DNA of 46,031 bases from NCBI RefSeq assembly GCF_013416325.1, contig NZ_JACCGK010000016.1, positions 76,903 to 122,933 on the forward strand, read 5' to 3'. Source of the DNA: Vreelandella sedimenti. Its GTDB lineage: Bacteria; Pseudomonadota; Gammaproteobacteria; Pseudomonadales; Halomonadaceae. Positions 35,804-44,061 of this stretch are shown here, one piece after another (the first letter of the stretch is position 1; the number at the start of each line of letters is the position of its first letter). The translations under genes and the position numbers were made by a program. Under the pieces are notes generated by a model that saw nothing but the letters and a program-made list of their open reading frames with translations, made no database searches and was not told the DNA's origin.

Positions 35804-36217
35804 ATGACGAAGCGCCGCGTGTTGTTCCTCTGCAATGCTAACTCTGCACGGTCTCTGATGGGGGAGGCGTTGCTTCGCCATTTGGCAGATGACCGTTTTG
35901 AAGCGTTTAGCGCCGGTTCTGAGCCCGATGAGCCCCATGCACTGACACTAGAAGCGTTGCGCAAACACGGGCTTCCCACTGAGGGCTTGCGCAGTAAGTC
36001 GTTGGATGAGTTTGAAAGCGAGACCTTCGATTTTGTCATTGTGTTGTGCGATAAAGCCCAGCAAGCCTGCCGCGATTGGCAAGGGGAGGCGGGCGAAGTT
36101 CTATCCTGGGATATTCGTGACCCTCGCTTGATCGGCAAGTCAGATGCTTATGAGCAGGCATTACTAGAGATTCGTCGGCGCCTGCAGCTCTGGCTGCCCC
36201 TCCACACATCTGATTAA
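35804..36217 (+). CDS. arsC: Arsenate reductase, thioredoxin-coupled LMW-phosphatase type
   Basis: A 137-aa enzyme reducing arsenate to arsenite. The phosphatase loop is C10-NANSAR (FLCNANSARS). Two further cysteines, C82 and C89 (VLCDKAQQACRDW), complete the redox relay C10/C82/C89, the same numbering as the thioredoxin-linked Staphylococcus aureus ArsC. The DPR acid loop motif (WDIRDPRLIG) is present. The ATG at 35804 follows AAGAGG by 10 nt; an upstream in-frame GTG (35768) gives a non-conserved extension. The chemoreceptor gene begins 24 bp after its stop. Confidence 0.92.
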   Translation: MTKRRVLFLCNANSARSLMGEALLRHLADDRFEAFSAGSEPDEPHALTLEALRKHGLPTEGLRSKSLDEFESETFDFVIVLCDKAQQACRDWQGEAGEVLSWDIRDPRLIGKSDAYEQALLEIRRRLQLWLPLHTSD

Positions 36218-36241
36218 CCTTACTGAAAGGGGCGGGTCGAG

Positions 36242-37942
36242 ATGAAATGGATTAATAACTTAAGCGTCAAGGCAAGCTGGACGCTTGTATTAGTCGCCTT
36301 TAGCGGCCTGGTAGTCGTCATTGGCGCACTGGGTTTGTTCGCCAACCATTTTGGCCGTGAGGCATTTACATCGCTTCATGAACGGGACATGGCACAAATT
36401 AGTCAGCTCAATAGCGCCTATACCCAGCTGTTGCGTGCGCGTATTCAGATGAACCGTGCAGCGGAGTTAATTCGTACCCCTTCGTTTGATCGACCTGACC
36501 CTCTGATAGAAGAAGCCCAGCGGTTGCTTGATGAGGCGTCCGAGAACTTCACTCAATTTACAGCGAGTGAATTTGATCAGGATCAGCAGTCGTTTGTCGA
36601 GCAGTTAGCTTCGAACTTTCAATCATTTGTTAACAATAATCTCAATCTTCAGATGATGATGCTTGAAGAGCGCGACATATCAGGTTTTTTCTCGGGCGAG
36701 TCGCGAGTGGATGATAGTAGCGAGCACTTTGTGGCAAGCGCCGAGGCTTTTATTGGCGCTTCCACTCAGCGGGGTAATGCCTTACTTATGCGCTTTGAGC
36801 AGGTCTCATCGCTACTTTTTTGGGGCGTGATTACAGCGCTTGGCGCTGCGCTGTTGGTAGTGACGGTAGTGGTATGGGGCGTGCGTAAAAACGTGCTTCG
36901 CCCATTGAAGAAAATCACTGGGCACTTCCAGCGCATTGCTAACGGAGACCTGTCGGCGCCAGTAACAGCGCACTCAAGTAACGAAATTGGTCAGCTATTT
37001 AGTGAGCTGGATAAGATGCAGCACTCGCTGACGGCCACGGTGAATCGTCTTAATGCGAGCAGCCAGCAGGTATATAGCAATAGTCAGGAGATGACTGAGC
37101 AGAACCAGCTTTTGGCGACCCAAACCGACACTCAAGTGGCAGCATTGCAGCAAATGGCAGCGAGCTTGGAACAGCTAACCGCCACGGTGAATCAGAATGC
37201 TGAAAGTGCGGCGCATGTTAACCAGTCAACGGCAGATGTGTCCCAAAAAGCGCAGCAGGGTGATGAGGTGATTAGCCAGTTTATTGCCACCATGGAGGCG
37301 ATAAATAGTCACTCCGAAGAGATTCAAAGCATTATTCGCATGATTGAAAGCATTGCTTTCCAAACTAATATTTTAGCGCTCAATGCATCGGTTGAAGCCG
37401 CGCGTGCCGGTGAGCACGGTCGTGGGTTTGCGGTGGTCGCCAATGAGGTGCGTGCGCTGGCAACGCGCAGTGCCAGTGCCGCCAGTGATATTCGCTCACG
37501 TATTGAAGCGTCGAGTGCGAGCGTCCAGCAAGGCAGCATATTGTCTCAGCAGGCTGGTGAACATACACGGGCGATCATGCAAGCAGCGAGGAATGTGGAC
37601 ACGCTGATGACGCAAATCACCCATGCCTCTGAAGAGCAGCGGCGAGGGATTGAAGAGGTCAACCACGCGGTTGCTCAAATCGATACCACTACCCAAGATA
37701 CCATGCACTTAGTCAATCAGGCGGCCCAGAGCGCGGAAGTGCTGTCCCAGGAAGCCTTGCAGATGCGTGAATATGCCGGTCAATTTAGTGTGGTGGAGAG
37801 TGCCATTGAACCAGGCTTGTCTGGTATGGATAAAAATCAAACTGACTATCCCGAATGGGAGCAGCTCAGTCATCAAGAGGTCGCCTTACCGGATGACCAT
37901 GGGCAAGCCCGTCGTCAGGCGGGATTATTGGCTTCCGCCTAG
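36242..37942 (+). CDS. Methyl-accepting chemotaxis protein
   Basis: A 566-aa chemoreceptor. TM1 is about residues 11-34 and TM2 191-213, bracketing a 155-residue periplasmic domain that looks like a four-helix bundle (Tar-like). A HAMP domain (214-266) and the signalling coiled coil follow, with the CheA/CheW contact tip near [20 protein letters not shown] and [15 protein letters not shown]. There is no C-terminal NWETF-type pentapeptide for CheR binding. It lies 24 bp after arsC on the same strand with AAGGGG as binding site, so co-transcription with arsC is likely; a ligand related to arsenic or phosphate is speculation. Confidence 0.93.
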   Translation: MKWINNLSVKASWTLVLVAFSGLVVVIGALGLFANHFGREAFTSLHERDMAQISQLNSAYTQLLRARIQMNRAAELIRTPSFDRPDPLIEEAQRLLDEASENFTQFTASEFDQDQQSFVEQLASNFQSFVNNNLNLQMMMLEERDISGFFSGESRVDDSSEHFVASAEAFIGASTQRGNALLMRFEQVSSLLFWGVITALGAALLVVTVVVWGVRKNVLRPLKKITGHFQRIANGDLSAPVTAHSSNEIGQLFSELDKMQHSLTATVNRLNASSQQVYSNSQEMTEQNQLLATQTDTQVAALQQMAASLEQLTATVNQNAESAAHVNQSTADVSQKAQQGDEVISQFIATMEAINSHSEEIQSIIRMIESIAFQTNILALNASVEAARAGEHGRGFAVVANEVRALATRSASAASDIRSRIEASSASVQQGSILSQQAGEHTRAIMQAARNVDTLMTQITHASEEQRRGIEEVNHAVAQIDTTTQDTMHLVNQAAQSAEVLSQEALQMREYAGQFSVVESAIEPGLSGMDKNQTDYPEWEQLSHQEVALPDDHGQARRQAGLLASA

Positions 37943-38019
37943 TATTCTGGATGAAGGAATTTAGCTTTACTCCTGAGCTTACAACGCTATCATGCGATTT
38001 TCTCTGAGCGTCATGTAGC

Positions 38020-39159
38020 GTGTTAGCAACAAAGTGGTTAGTGACACCCTTTAGCTTGTTTTTTCAGCGTTTTCTAAACGACCCTATGCTGCTCTCAATG
38101 AGTATCCTATGGGTCGTTTTGTGTTGGCTGGAGCCTCAGTCACTGAGTGAAATGGCTGACCGGGTTCACTGGACAACCCTTGCAGTGTTAACCGGTCTAA
38201 TGCTGCTCAGTCGCGTGTTGGAACTGAGTGGTTATTTAACGCTCTGGGGTCGTCAGTTATTAGCTCTACTGAGTGGTGAGCGCCGACTTGCGGTCGGTTT
38301 GATTCTGTTTTCGGGGCTTCTCTCCGCGATAGTCACTAACGATGTGGCGCTGTTTATTGTGGTACCACTGACGCTTAGTCTGGCGGGAATGGCAACACTG
38401 CCGATTGAACGCTTGATTGTGTTTGAGGCGCTGGCTGTGAATGCTGGCTCATCGCTGAGCCCGATTGGTAATCCGCAAAACCTCTATTTATGGCAGCTTT
38501 CAGGCATTCGCTTCGGCGACTTTTTATGGGTGATGTTGCCGCTTGGGGTGGGCTTGATGCTGTTGCTCTTACTTCTTGTTCCCTTGGCATTTCCGAAAGC
38601 GTCAATACACTTGGAAGCAGTTTCTGCTATTACGGCTAAGCGTCGAAGGACCCCGTTATGGGCGGCGCTTATTGGCTACCCACTTTTTCTGATCGCGGTA
38701 GACATGGGATGGGCGTTACCGGCGCTAGTCGGCGTCTTGCTTGCGATGTTATGGGTGGCTCGACGGGCGGTGTTCAGTATTGATTGGCTGCTGCTGATAG
38801 TGTTTGTATTGATGTTCGTAAATCTAAGTGTCATCGGTGAGCTGAGCGTTGTTCAGCAGTTTGTACATTCAATGCGCCAGTGGCCGGGTGGCGATGTTAG
38901 CGTCGGTGTACTCCTTTCACAGGTCGTATCCAACGTGCCAGCGACCCTACTGCTTGCCCAGCAGAGTGAGTGGCAGCCGCTGGCCTGGGGCGTTAGCGTG
39001 GGTGGCTTTGGTTTGGCGATAGGCTCAATGGCGAATTTAATCGCGCTACGTTTGGCGCGCCAGCCTGGGATTTGGAAGGAGTTTCATTATTGGTCGCTCC
39101 CCATGTTGGGGCTGGGCTGGCTGTTTTCCGCCGTATGGCTCAGCGCCCTGACGTGGTAA
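38020..39159 (+). CDS. SLC13/ArsB-NhaD superfamily permease (YbiR-like)
   Basis: A 379-aa integral membrane protein with about ten hydrophobic helices. The superfamily re-entrant motif occurs as SAIVTNDVALFIVVPLTL, followed by NAGSSLSPIGNPQNLYLW; the second half has SQVVSNVPATLLLAQ. These place it in the ion-transporter superfamily that includes ArsB, NhaD and citrate/sulfate carriers; E. coli YbiR has a similar length. The substrate is unknown; its place after the arsenic block makes an anion or arsenical plausible. The start is GTG 38020 with a weak site; ATG 38086 would lose the first hydrophobic segment's lead-in. Confidence 0.8.
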   Translation: MLATKWLVTPFSLFFQRFLNDPMLLSMSILWVVLCWLEPQSLSEMADRVHWTTLAVLTGLMLLSRVLELSGYLTLWGRQLLALLSGERRLAVGLILFSGLLSAIVTNDVALFIVVPLTLSLAGMATLPIERLIVFEALAVNAGSSLSPIGNPQNLYLWQLSGIRFGDFLWVMLPLGVGLMLLLLLLVPLAFPKASIHLEAVSAITAKRRRTPLWAALIGYPLFLIAVDMGWALPALVGVLLAMLWVARRAVFSIDWLLLIVFVLMFVNLSVIGELSVVQQFVHSMRQWPGGDVSVGVLLSQVVSNVPATLLLAQQSEWQPLAWGVSVGGFGLAIGSMANLIALRLARQPGIWKEFHYWSLPMLGLGWLFSAVWLSALTW

Positions 39160-39174
39160 TAGTGTCAGGGCGCT
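39142..39174. terminator. 11-bp hairpin spanning the permease stop codon
   Basis: AGCGCCCTGAC and GTCAGGGCGCT pair perfectly around an 11-nt loop that contains the TAA stop (39157-39159). No T-tract follows on either strand. It lies between the convergent permease and thiolase genes and probably acts as a 3'-end barrier or weak terminator. Confidence 0.55.
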
Positions 39175-39208
39175 TCACAAGAGGCTATATTTTGTAATAG
39201 CGCACAGC

Positions 39209-40396
39209 TTAATCAATTAGCTCAACGGCGACGGCCGTTGCTTCGCCACCGCCAATGCATAAGCTGGCAATACCGCGTTTGCCGCCTTTGGTACGCAGGG
39301 CATGAATTAGCGTAGCGATGATGCGTGAGCCGGTAGAGCCAATTGGGTGGCCCTGAGCGCAGGCTCCGCCAAACACATTGACCTTGTCATGGGGAAGGCC
39401 CAAGTCATCCATGGCCATCAGTGTAACCACCGCAAAGGCTTCGTTAATCTCGAATAGGTCTACGTCATTCACGCCCCAATCGAGCTTTTTCATCAGCTTT
39501 TCAATCGCACCCACAGGCGCGATGGTGAATTCGCTAGGGTGACGAGAGTGAGTCGTGTGGCCTAGCATACGCGCTAGTGGCTTAATGCCTTGCTGATCTG
39601 CAGCTTCCTGACTCGCCAAGATAAGTGCCGAAGCGCCGTCGGAAATTGAGCTGGCGTTGGCGGCAGTAATCGTACCGTCTTTGGCAAAGGCGGGGCGCAG
39701 CTGGCGGATTTTGTCGAGCTTAGCTTGGAAGGGCTGCTCATCGTGTTCGACAAGGGTTTCGCCCTGGCGAGAGGTGACCATCACCGGTGCCATCTCTGCG
39801 CTTAAGCGGCCCGCGTTGGTGGCGGCCATGGCGCGCTCAAGAGACGCAATGGCAAAATCATCCAAGCGCTCGCGGCTGTAGCCACGTTGAGTAGCCACAT
39901 CCTGGGCAAACACGCCCATTAGTTTGCCCGTTTCGGCGTCTTCCAGCCCATCCAAAAACATATGGTCTTTCAGTTCACCGTGCCCCAGCCGGTAGCCGCC
40001 GCGTGCTTTGGTGAGCACGTGTGGCGCGTTAGACATCGACTCCATGCCGCCAGCCAGCAAAATATTGCCACTGCCCGCCTTGATTAAATCGTGGGCAAGC
40101 ATCGTGGCTTTCATGCCCGAGCCGCACAGCTTGTTAATAGTGGTGGCGCCATTGGCATCTGGAATGCCGGCTTGGCGCATTGCTTGCCGCGCTGGGCCCT
40201 GCTTCACACCGGCGGGCAGTACACAGCCCATAATGCCCTCGGTGATCAGGGCTGGGTCAATTCCCGCCTCTTCAATGGCCGCTTTGATGGCGACCGCGCC
40301 AAGCTGTGGGGTTGTCATATTTGCCAGGCTGCCCATCATGCCGCCCATCGGCGTGCGTTTGGCAGCGAGAAATACAACATCGGTGGCGTTGCTCAT
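39209..40396 (-). CDS. Acetyl-CoA C-acyltransferase (thiolase)
   Basis: A 395-aa thiolase that cleaves 3-ketoacyl-CoA with CoA or runs in reverse. The acyl-accepting cysteine is C91 (INKLCGSGMKA); H350 lies in CAQGHPIGSTGSR and the proton-transfer cysteine is C380 (CIGGGEATAV). The ATG at 40396 follows AAGGAG by 8 nt; the in-frame TTG at 40402 is rejected. It is divergent from a TetR regulator, with an acyl-CoA synthetase and a hydroxyacyl-CoA dehydrogenase beyond, which points to beta-oxidation rather than polyhydroxybutyrate synthesis (no phaB or phaC nearby). Confidence 0.93.
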   Translation of the reverse strand: MSNATDVVFLAAKRTPMGGMMGSLANMTTPQLGAVAIKAAIEEAGIDPALITEGIMGCVLPAGVKQGPARQAMRQAGIPDANGATTINKLCGSGMKATMLAHDLIKAGSGNILLAGGMESMSNAPHVLTKARGGYRLGHGELKDHMFLDGLEDAETGKLMGVFAQDVATQRGYSRERLDDFAIASLERAMAATNAGRLSAEMAPVMVTSRQGETLVEHDEQPFQAKLDKIRQLRPAFAKDGTITAANASSISDGASALILASQEAADQQGIKPLARMLGHTTHSRHPSEFTIAPVGAIEKLMKKLDWGVNDVDLFEINEAFAVVTLMAMDDLGLPHDKVNVFGGACAQGHPIGSTGSRIIATLIHALRTKGGKRGIASLCIGGGEATAVAVELID

Positions 40397-40513
40397 GGCC
40401 AATCTCCTTCAGGATTATTGTGATTATCATGTTAAGTGGTGGTTGATACGTTGACCCGTAGGCGGTGCTGTGGTTCTCTCCAGAGTAACCAAGCAAGCGC
40501 TAGTGTAAATAAC

Positions 40514-41092
40514 ATGAATGTAATGAATGCATCCCCTCGCCGCAAGGAACTGACGCGCCTCGCTGCTCAGCTATTCGTCCAAGAGGGCTTTGATCGCACG
40601 ACGGTGCGTATGCTGGCGCAGGAAATGGGTATTAAGTCCGGTAGCTTGTTTCATCATTTTAAAGATAAGCAGGAAATCCTCGCTGCGGTCATTGAAGAGG
40701 GCACTCAAAATGCCTTGATGATTGCGCGCAAGGCGCTGGACGAGTGCGACGCAGAGCCTGAAGTACGCCTGCGTGCCATGGCGCGTGCTCATCTCGAAAC
40801 CCTCTTCACCGACCGCAATGCCCATGTGGTGGCACTCTTTGAGTGGCGCCGACTCGATCCAGCGGCCAGTGCTCATTTGAGCCACTTACGCGATGCTTAT
40901 GAGGCGCTGTGGGTCACTGTTATTGACGATGCTTTGGAAGCAGGCTTGATCCATGGTGACCGCTTTCTTGTCTCGCGTTTTGTTTTGGGGGCGCTGAACT
41001 GGACAGTGCGCTGGTACGACCCCAACGGGCCTCGCTCGCCTGATGACCTCGCGGACGAGCTGGTCGCCATGATTATGCCCACCTCTGCTTAA
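40514..41092 (+). CDS. TetR/AcrR family transcriptional regulator
   Basis: A 192-aa regulator with an N-terminal helix-turn-helix (TTVRMLAQEMGIKSGSLFHHFKDKQEIL, described as TVRMLAQEMGI and GSLFHHFKDK) and an effector-binding C-terminal half. Genes of this type next to thiolase and acyl-CoA synthetase genes usually sense an acyl-CoA and repress their neighbours. Starts at ATG 40514 or ATG 40523 are both possible; no good binding site is visible, and a GTG at 40436 adds 26 non-conserved residues. It is not evidently PsrA, whose operator motif appears elsewhere in this window. Confidence 0.88.
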   Translation: MNVMNASPRRKELTRLAAQLFVQEGFDRTTVRMLAQEMGIKSGSLFHHFKDKQEILAAVIEEGTQNALMIARKALDECDAEPEVRLRAMARAHLETLFTDRNAHVVALFEWRRLDPAASAHLSHLRDAYEALWVTVIDDALEAGLIHGDRFLVSRFVLGALNWTVRWYDPNGPRSPDDLADELVAMIMPTSA

Positions 41093-41191
41093 TACTCTGA
41101 CAACAGCCTCGACCAACGTCTAACGCTACAGCTTATATCAGTGCTTGCTCTCTGCGCCGTTTACTTTTAGCGTTGCTATTATCTTTTAGCT

Positions 41192-41205
41192 TACGTTAAC
41201 GTCAA
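41192..41205. promoter_or_regulatory. ACGTTAACGT palindrome upstream of the acyl-CoA synthetase
   Basis: A perfect 10-bp palindrome (ACGTTAACGT, 41194-41203) lies within the slightly longer dyad TTACGTTAACGTCA, 73 bp before the ATG. ACGT-containing dyads have been described for the MerR-family regulator LiuR of branched-chain amino acid catabolism, but I recall the consensus only loosely and no MerR gene is present here. Confidence 0.35.
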
Positions 41206-41278
41206 CGGATAAATATAACAACATTGCTTGCGGTTATTCTCACTACGAGCTCATTTCCAATAACACAAGAGAGCCATC

Positions 41279-42949
41279 ATGACAGCGACATCACAATCAC
41301 TGCCCGACTATCACCACTACCTCGATAACTTTTCCGTGCATAGCGTTATCGCTCGCCTGGATGATCACCGAGATGGCCTACTAAATGCCTTTGAGGCCTG
41401 CTGTGGTCGTCATGTGCGCGCTGGCCGCGGCGATGTGCTGGCGTTGGTTCAAGAGGACTCTCAAGGTGATATGCATACCCTGAGCTACGCCGAGCTAGAC
41501 GAGCAGAGTGCAAAGTTGGCAGGGTGGTTTCAATCCCAGGGGTTGGGTATAGGCGACCGCATTGCCTGCATGCTGCCGCGGTCACCACAGCTATTGATTG
41601 CAGTGCTCGCCACTTGGCGTATTGGTGCGGTCTATCAGCCGCTGTTTACCGCCTTTGGCCCCGATGCGGTGGACTATCGGCTAGGGCGTGCAGGTACCAA
41701 GTTGGTGATTACGGATCACGCTAACCGATATAAATTCGATGGCCTTAGCCAATGCCCTCCGGTACTGGCTGTGGGCGGGGCAACCAGTGAGCATGCCGGT
41801 GATCAAGACTGGCAGGCGGCGTTGACGCATACGTCAATGAGCGACAAGCCGCCGAGGCTCGCGCCTGAAGCGCCATTTCTGCAAATGTTTACCTCTGGCA
41901 CCGTGGGCAAGCCGAAAGGCGTTGCCGTTCCACTGGCAGGGATGACTGCTTTTGCGATCTATATGGAGCTGGCCATTGACCTGCGTAACGATGACCGCTT
42001 CTGGAATATGGCTGACCCCGGCTGGGCCTATGGTCTCTACTATGCGATTGCCGGGCCTTTATTGCTTGGTGTGACGACCCATTTCTGCGAAGCAGGGTTT
42101 AGCGCCGAAGGTGCACTGGCGTTTATGAAGCGCCACCACATTACTAATTTTGCCGCAGCGCCTACCGCCTACCGTCTAATGAAAGCGTCAGGGCTATTTG
42201 ATGACGCCCATGAAACGCTAGAGCTACGCGCGGCGAGCTCGGCGGGCGAGCCTCTAAATACTGAAGTAGTGACCTGGGTGGAGAAGTCGTTGGGATGCCC
42301 GGTTATGGATCATTATGGCCAGACCGAAACCGGCATGACGTGCAACAACCACCATGCCCTTGACCACCTCAAGCATGTGGGCGCAATGGGCGTGCCGATG
42401 CCGGGTTATCGCCTGGCGGTTTTGGACGCGGAGTATAAAGAGCTGCCTGCCGGGGAGCCAGGTGTCCTCGCTGTCGATATCAAAAACTCCCCGGCGCACT
42501 TCTTCCAAGGCTACACCTGGCAAGAGAAGAATCCCTTTGTGGAAGGCTATTACCTGACGGGCGATGTGGTTATCCGCAATGAAGACGGTACCTTTCAATT
42601 TGCCGGGCGTGACGACGACATTATTACCACCGCGGGGTACCGGGTGGGGCCAACGGATGTAGAGAATAGTGTGATGACGCATCCTGCGGTCGCCGAATCA
42701 GCGGCAGTGGGGCAGCCTGATGAGATTCGCGGCGAGGTCATCAAGTCGTATATCGTGCTCCGCGAAGGCTATGAAGCAAGTGACGAGCTTGCTGATGAAA
42801 TCAAACAGCGAGTGCGCGAGCGGCTTTCGACCCACGCTTTTCCGCGCATTATTGAATTTGTCGATGAGTTGCCTAAAACCCCCAGCGGCAAGATTCAGCG
42901 CTTTAAATTGCGTGCCCAGGCGGTAGAAGAAGCCAAAGCAAGTCAATAG
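41279..42949 (+). CDS. AMP-dependent acyl-CoA synthetase
   Basis: A 556-aa adenylate-forming ligase that activates a carboxylic acid to its CoA thioester. The ATP-binding motif is MFTSGTVGKPKGVAVP (T-to-V variant of TSGTTG), followed by MDHYGQTETGM, YYLTGDVVIRNEDGTFQFAGRDDDII and the C-terminal lysine motif PKTPSGKIQRFKLR. It resembles medium-chain or acetyl/propionyl-type ligases more than FadD. The sequence does not define chain length. GAGAG lies about 7 nt upstream. With the SDR 100 bp downstream it probably forms an operon ended at 43852. Confidence 0.92.
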   Translation: MTATSQSLPDYHHYLDNFSVHSVIARLDDHRDGLLNAFEACCGRHVRAGRGDVLALVQEDSQGDMHTLSYAELDEQSAKLAGWFQSQGLGIGDRIACMLPRSPQLLIAVLATWRIGAVYQPLFTAFGPDAVDYRLGRAGTKLVITDHANRYKFDGLSQCPPVLAVGGATSEHAGDQDWQAALTHTSMSDKPPRLAPEAPFLQMFTSGTVGKPKGVAVPLAGMTAFAIYMELAIDLRNDDRFWNMADPGWAYGLYYAIAGPLLLGVTTHFCEAGFSAEGALAFMKRHHITNFAAAPTAYRLMKASGLFDDAHETLELRAASSAGEPLNTEVVTWVEKSLGCPVMDHYGQTETGMTCNNHHALDHLKHVGAMGVPMPGYRLAVLDAEYKELPAGEPGVLAVDIKNSPAHFFQGYTWQEKNPFVEGYYLTGDVVIRNEDGTFQFAGRDDDIITTAGYRVGPTDVENSVMTHPAVAESAAVGQPDEIRGEVIKSYIVLREGYEASDELADEIKQRVRERLSTHAFPRIIEFVDELPKTPSGKIQRFKLRAQAVEEAKASQ

Positions 42950-43049
42950 CCCATCAAGTGAGTAGCCAAATCAAATGAATAAAAAAGCGAGTGAATAAAC
43001 CCACCACTATATATAGCAACCATTCATAACGGCCTTAGGGAATACGGAA

Positions 43050-43817
43050 ATGCAGGTTAAGGAGAGTACCTTTTTAATTACCGGGGCTGCCTCTGGTCTT
43101 GGGGCGGCTACCGCTGAGCGCTTAGTCGCTGCAGGCGCTCGCGTCGTGTTATGCGACTTAAACGACAGTGTCAATGCCCATGCCCAGCAGTTAGGAGTCA
43201 ACGCGCGCGCCATTCTGGCGGATATTACTTCAGGCAAACAGATGCAGCAGGCCGTAGATGCGGCGGTAGTGCTGGGTGGCGAGCGCGGGCTTTCAGGCGT
43301 GGTTCATTGCGCCGGGGTGGTTAGCGCGGCCAAGCTGGTTGATCGTGAAGGCAACCCGGCTGATTTAGAAAGCTATATGAAAACGATCAATATCAATCTG
43401 GTCGGCACCTTTAACGTTATGCGCCTTGCGGCTGCCGCAATGGCTAAAAACGCTCCTAGTGAGAGTGGTGAGCGCGGGGTTATCATTAATACCGCTTCCA
43501 TTGCTGCTTTTGATGGGCAGGTAGGCCAGTGTGCTTATAGTGCCTCTAAAGCGGGTGTTGTGGGTATGAGCTTGCCAGCGGCGCGGGAATTGTCGCGCCA
43601 TGCTATTCGGGTAATGGCAATCGCCCCTGGCGTATTTGAAACGCCGATGATGAGTGAAATTCCTGACGAGGCGGCCCAGGCACTAGCGGCGGCGGTACCT
43701 TTTCCTAAGCGTTTAGGTAAGCCAGATGAGTTTGCTCAATTAGCTGAGCAGATTATTACCAACCCCATGCTCAATGGCGAACTGATCCGCTTAGACGGTG
43801 GCATTCGCATGCAGTAA
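43050..43817 (+). CDS. 3-hydroxyacyl-CoA dehydrogenase type 2-like SDR
   Basis: A 255-aa short-chain dehydrogenase closely resembling HSD10 (HSD17B10). The NAD site is TGAASGLG (residues 11-18) and the catalytic set S150, Y163 and K167 ([13 protein letters not shown]). The C-terminal [14 protein letters not shown] and RLDGGIRM match the subgroup. HSD10-type enzymes oxidise short and branched 3-hydroxyacyl-CoA, including 2-methyl-3-hydroxybutyryl-CoA of isoleucine breakdown. Together with the ligase and thiolase it supplies ligase, dehydrogenase and thiolase steps; no enoyl-CoA hydratase is in the window. Confidence 0.92.
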   Translation: MQVKESTFLITGAASGLGAATAERLVAAGARVVLCDLNDSVNAHAQQLGVNARAILADITSGKQMQQAVDAAVVLGGERGLSGVVHCAGVVSAAKLVDREGNPADLESYMKTININLVGTFNVMRLAAAAMAKNAPSESGERGVIINTASIAAFDGQVGQCAYSASKAGVVGMSLPAARELSRHAIRVMAIAPGVFETPMMSEIPDEAAQALAAAVPFPKRLGKPDEFAQLAEQIITNPMLNGELIRLDGGIRMQ

Positions 43818-43851
43818 CCAGGTGGCAAGTGGCTAAAAGAGAAATAAAACG

Positions 43852-43882
43852 ACTCGTCTGCTTTTGGTTGACGAGTTTTTTT
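43852..43882 (+). terminator. Terminator after the SDR gene
   Basis: ACTCGTC and GACGAGT form a 7-bp stem with an 11-nt loop, followed by T6. It lies 35 bp after the SDR stop and separates that operon from the acyl-CoA dehydrogenase. Confidence 0.88.
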
Positions 43883-43957
43883 ATTATTTGCACCAGCGGG
43901 TTATCGGTTGGGCGACCAAAGTTCTAGAGTGTTTTTGGGCTAAATTCAAACGCTCAC

Positions 43958-43986
43958 TTGACTCTGAGGGGCGCCCGCGCTAATTT
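43958..43986 (+). promoter_or_regulatory. Promoter of the acyl-CoA dehydrogenase gene
   Basis: TTGACT (43958-43963) and TAATTT (43981-43986) are separated by exactly 17 bp. The PsrA-type dyad overlaps the -10 element, as expected for a repressor-controlled promoter. Confidence 0.6.
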
Positions 43987-44004
43987 TCAAACATGTGTTT
44001 GAAA
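43985..44004. promoter_or_regulatory. PsrA-type operator of the acyl-CoA dehydrogenase
   Basis: TTTCAAAC-ATGT-GTTTGAAA has perfect 8-bp arms with a 4-bp spacer, fitting (C/G)AAAC-N4-GTTT(G/C). It overlaps the predicted -10 element and lies 57 bp before the ATG. It shares the core with the fadD box at 14743. Confidence 0.75.
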
Positions 44005-44061
44005 GCTCTCTGCCATTAAGAATTGTTTGGCTTTCAATCCCCCTTTCTTAGGAGAAGTGTG

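Noticed and set aside
40491..40506. Operator for the TetR regulator (AAGCAAGCGCTAGTGT) between thiolase and regulator genes
   Set aside because: Only the central AGCGCT is palindromic and most flanking positions mismatch; too weak to call without homologous promoters.
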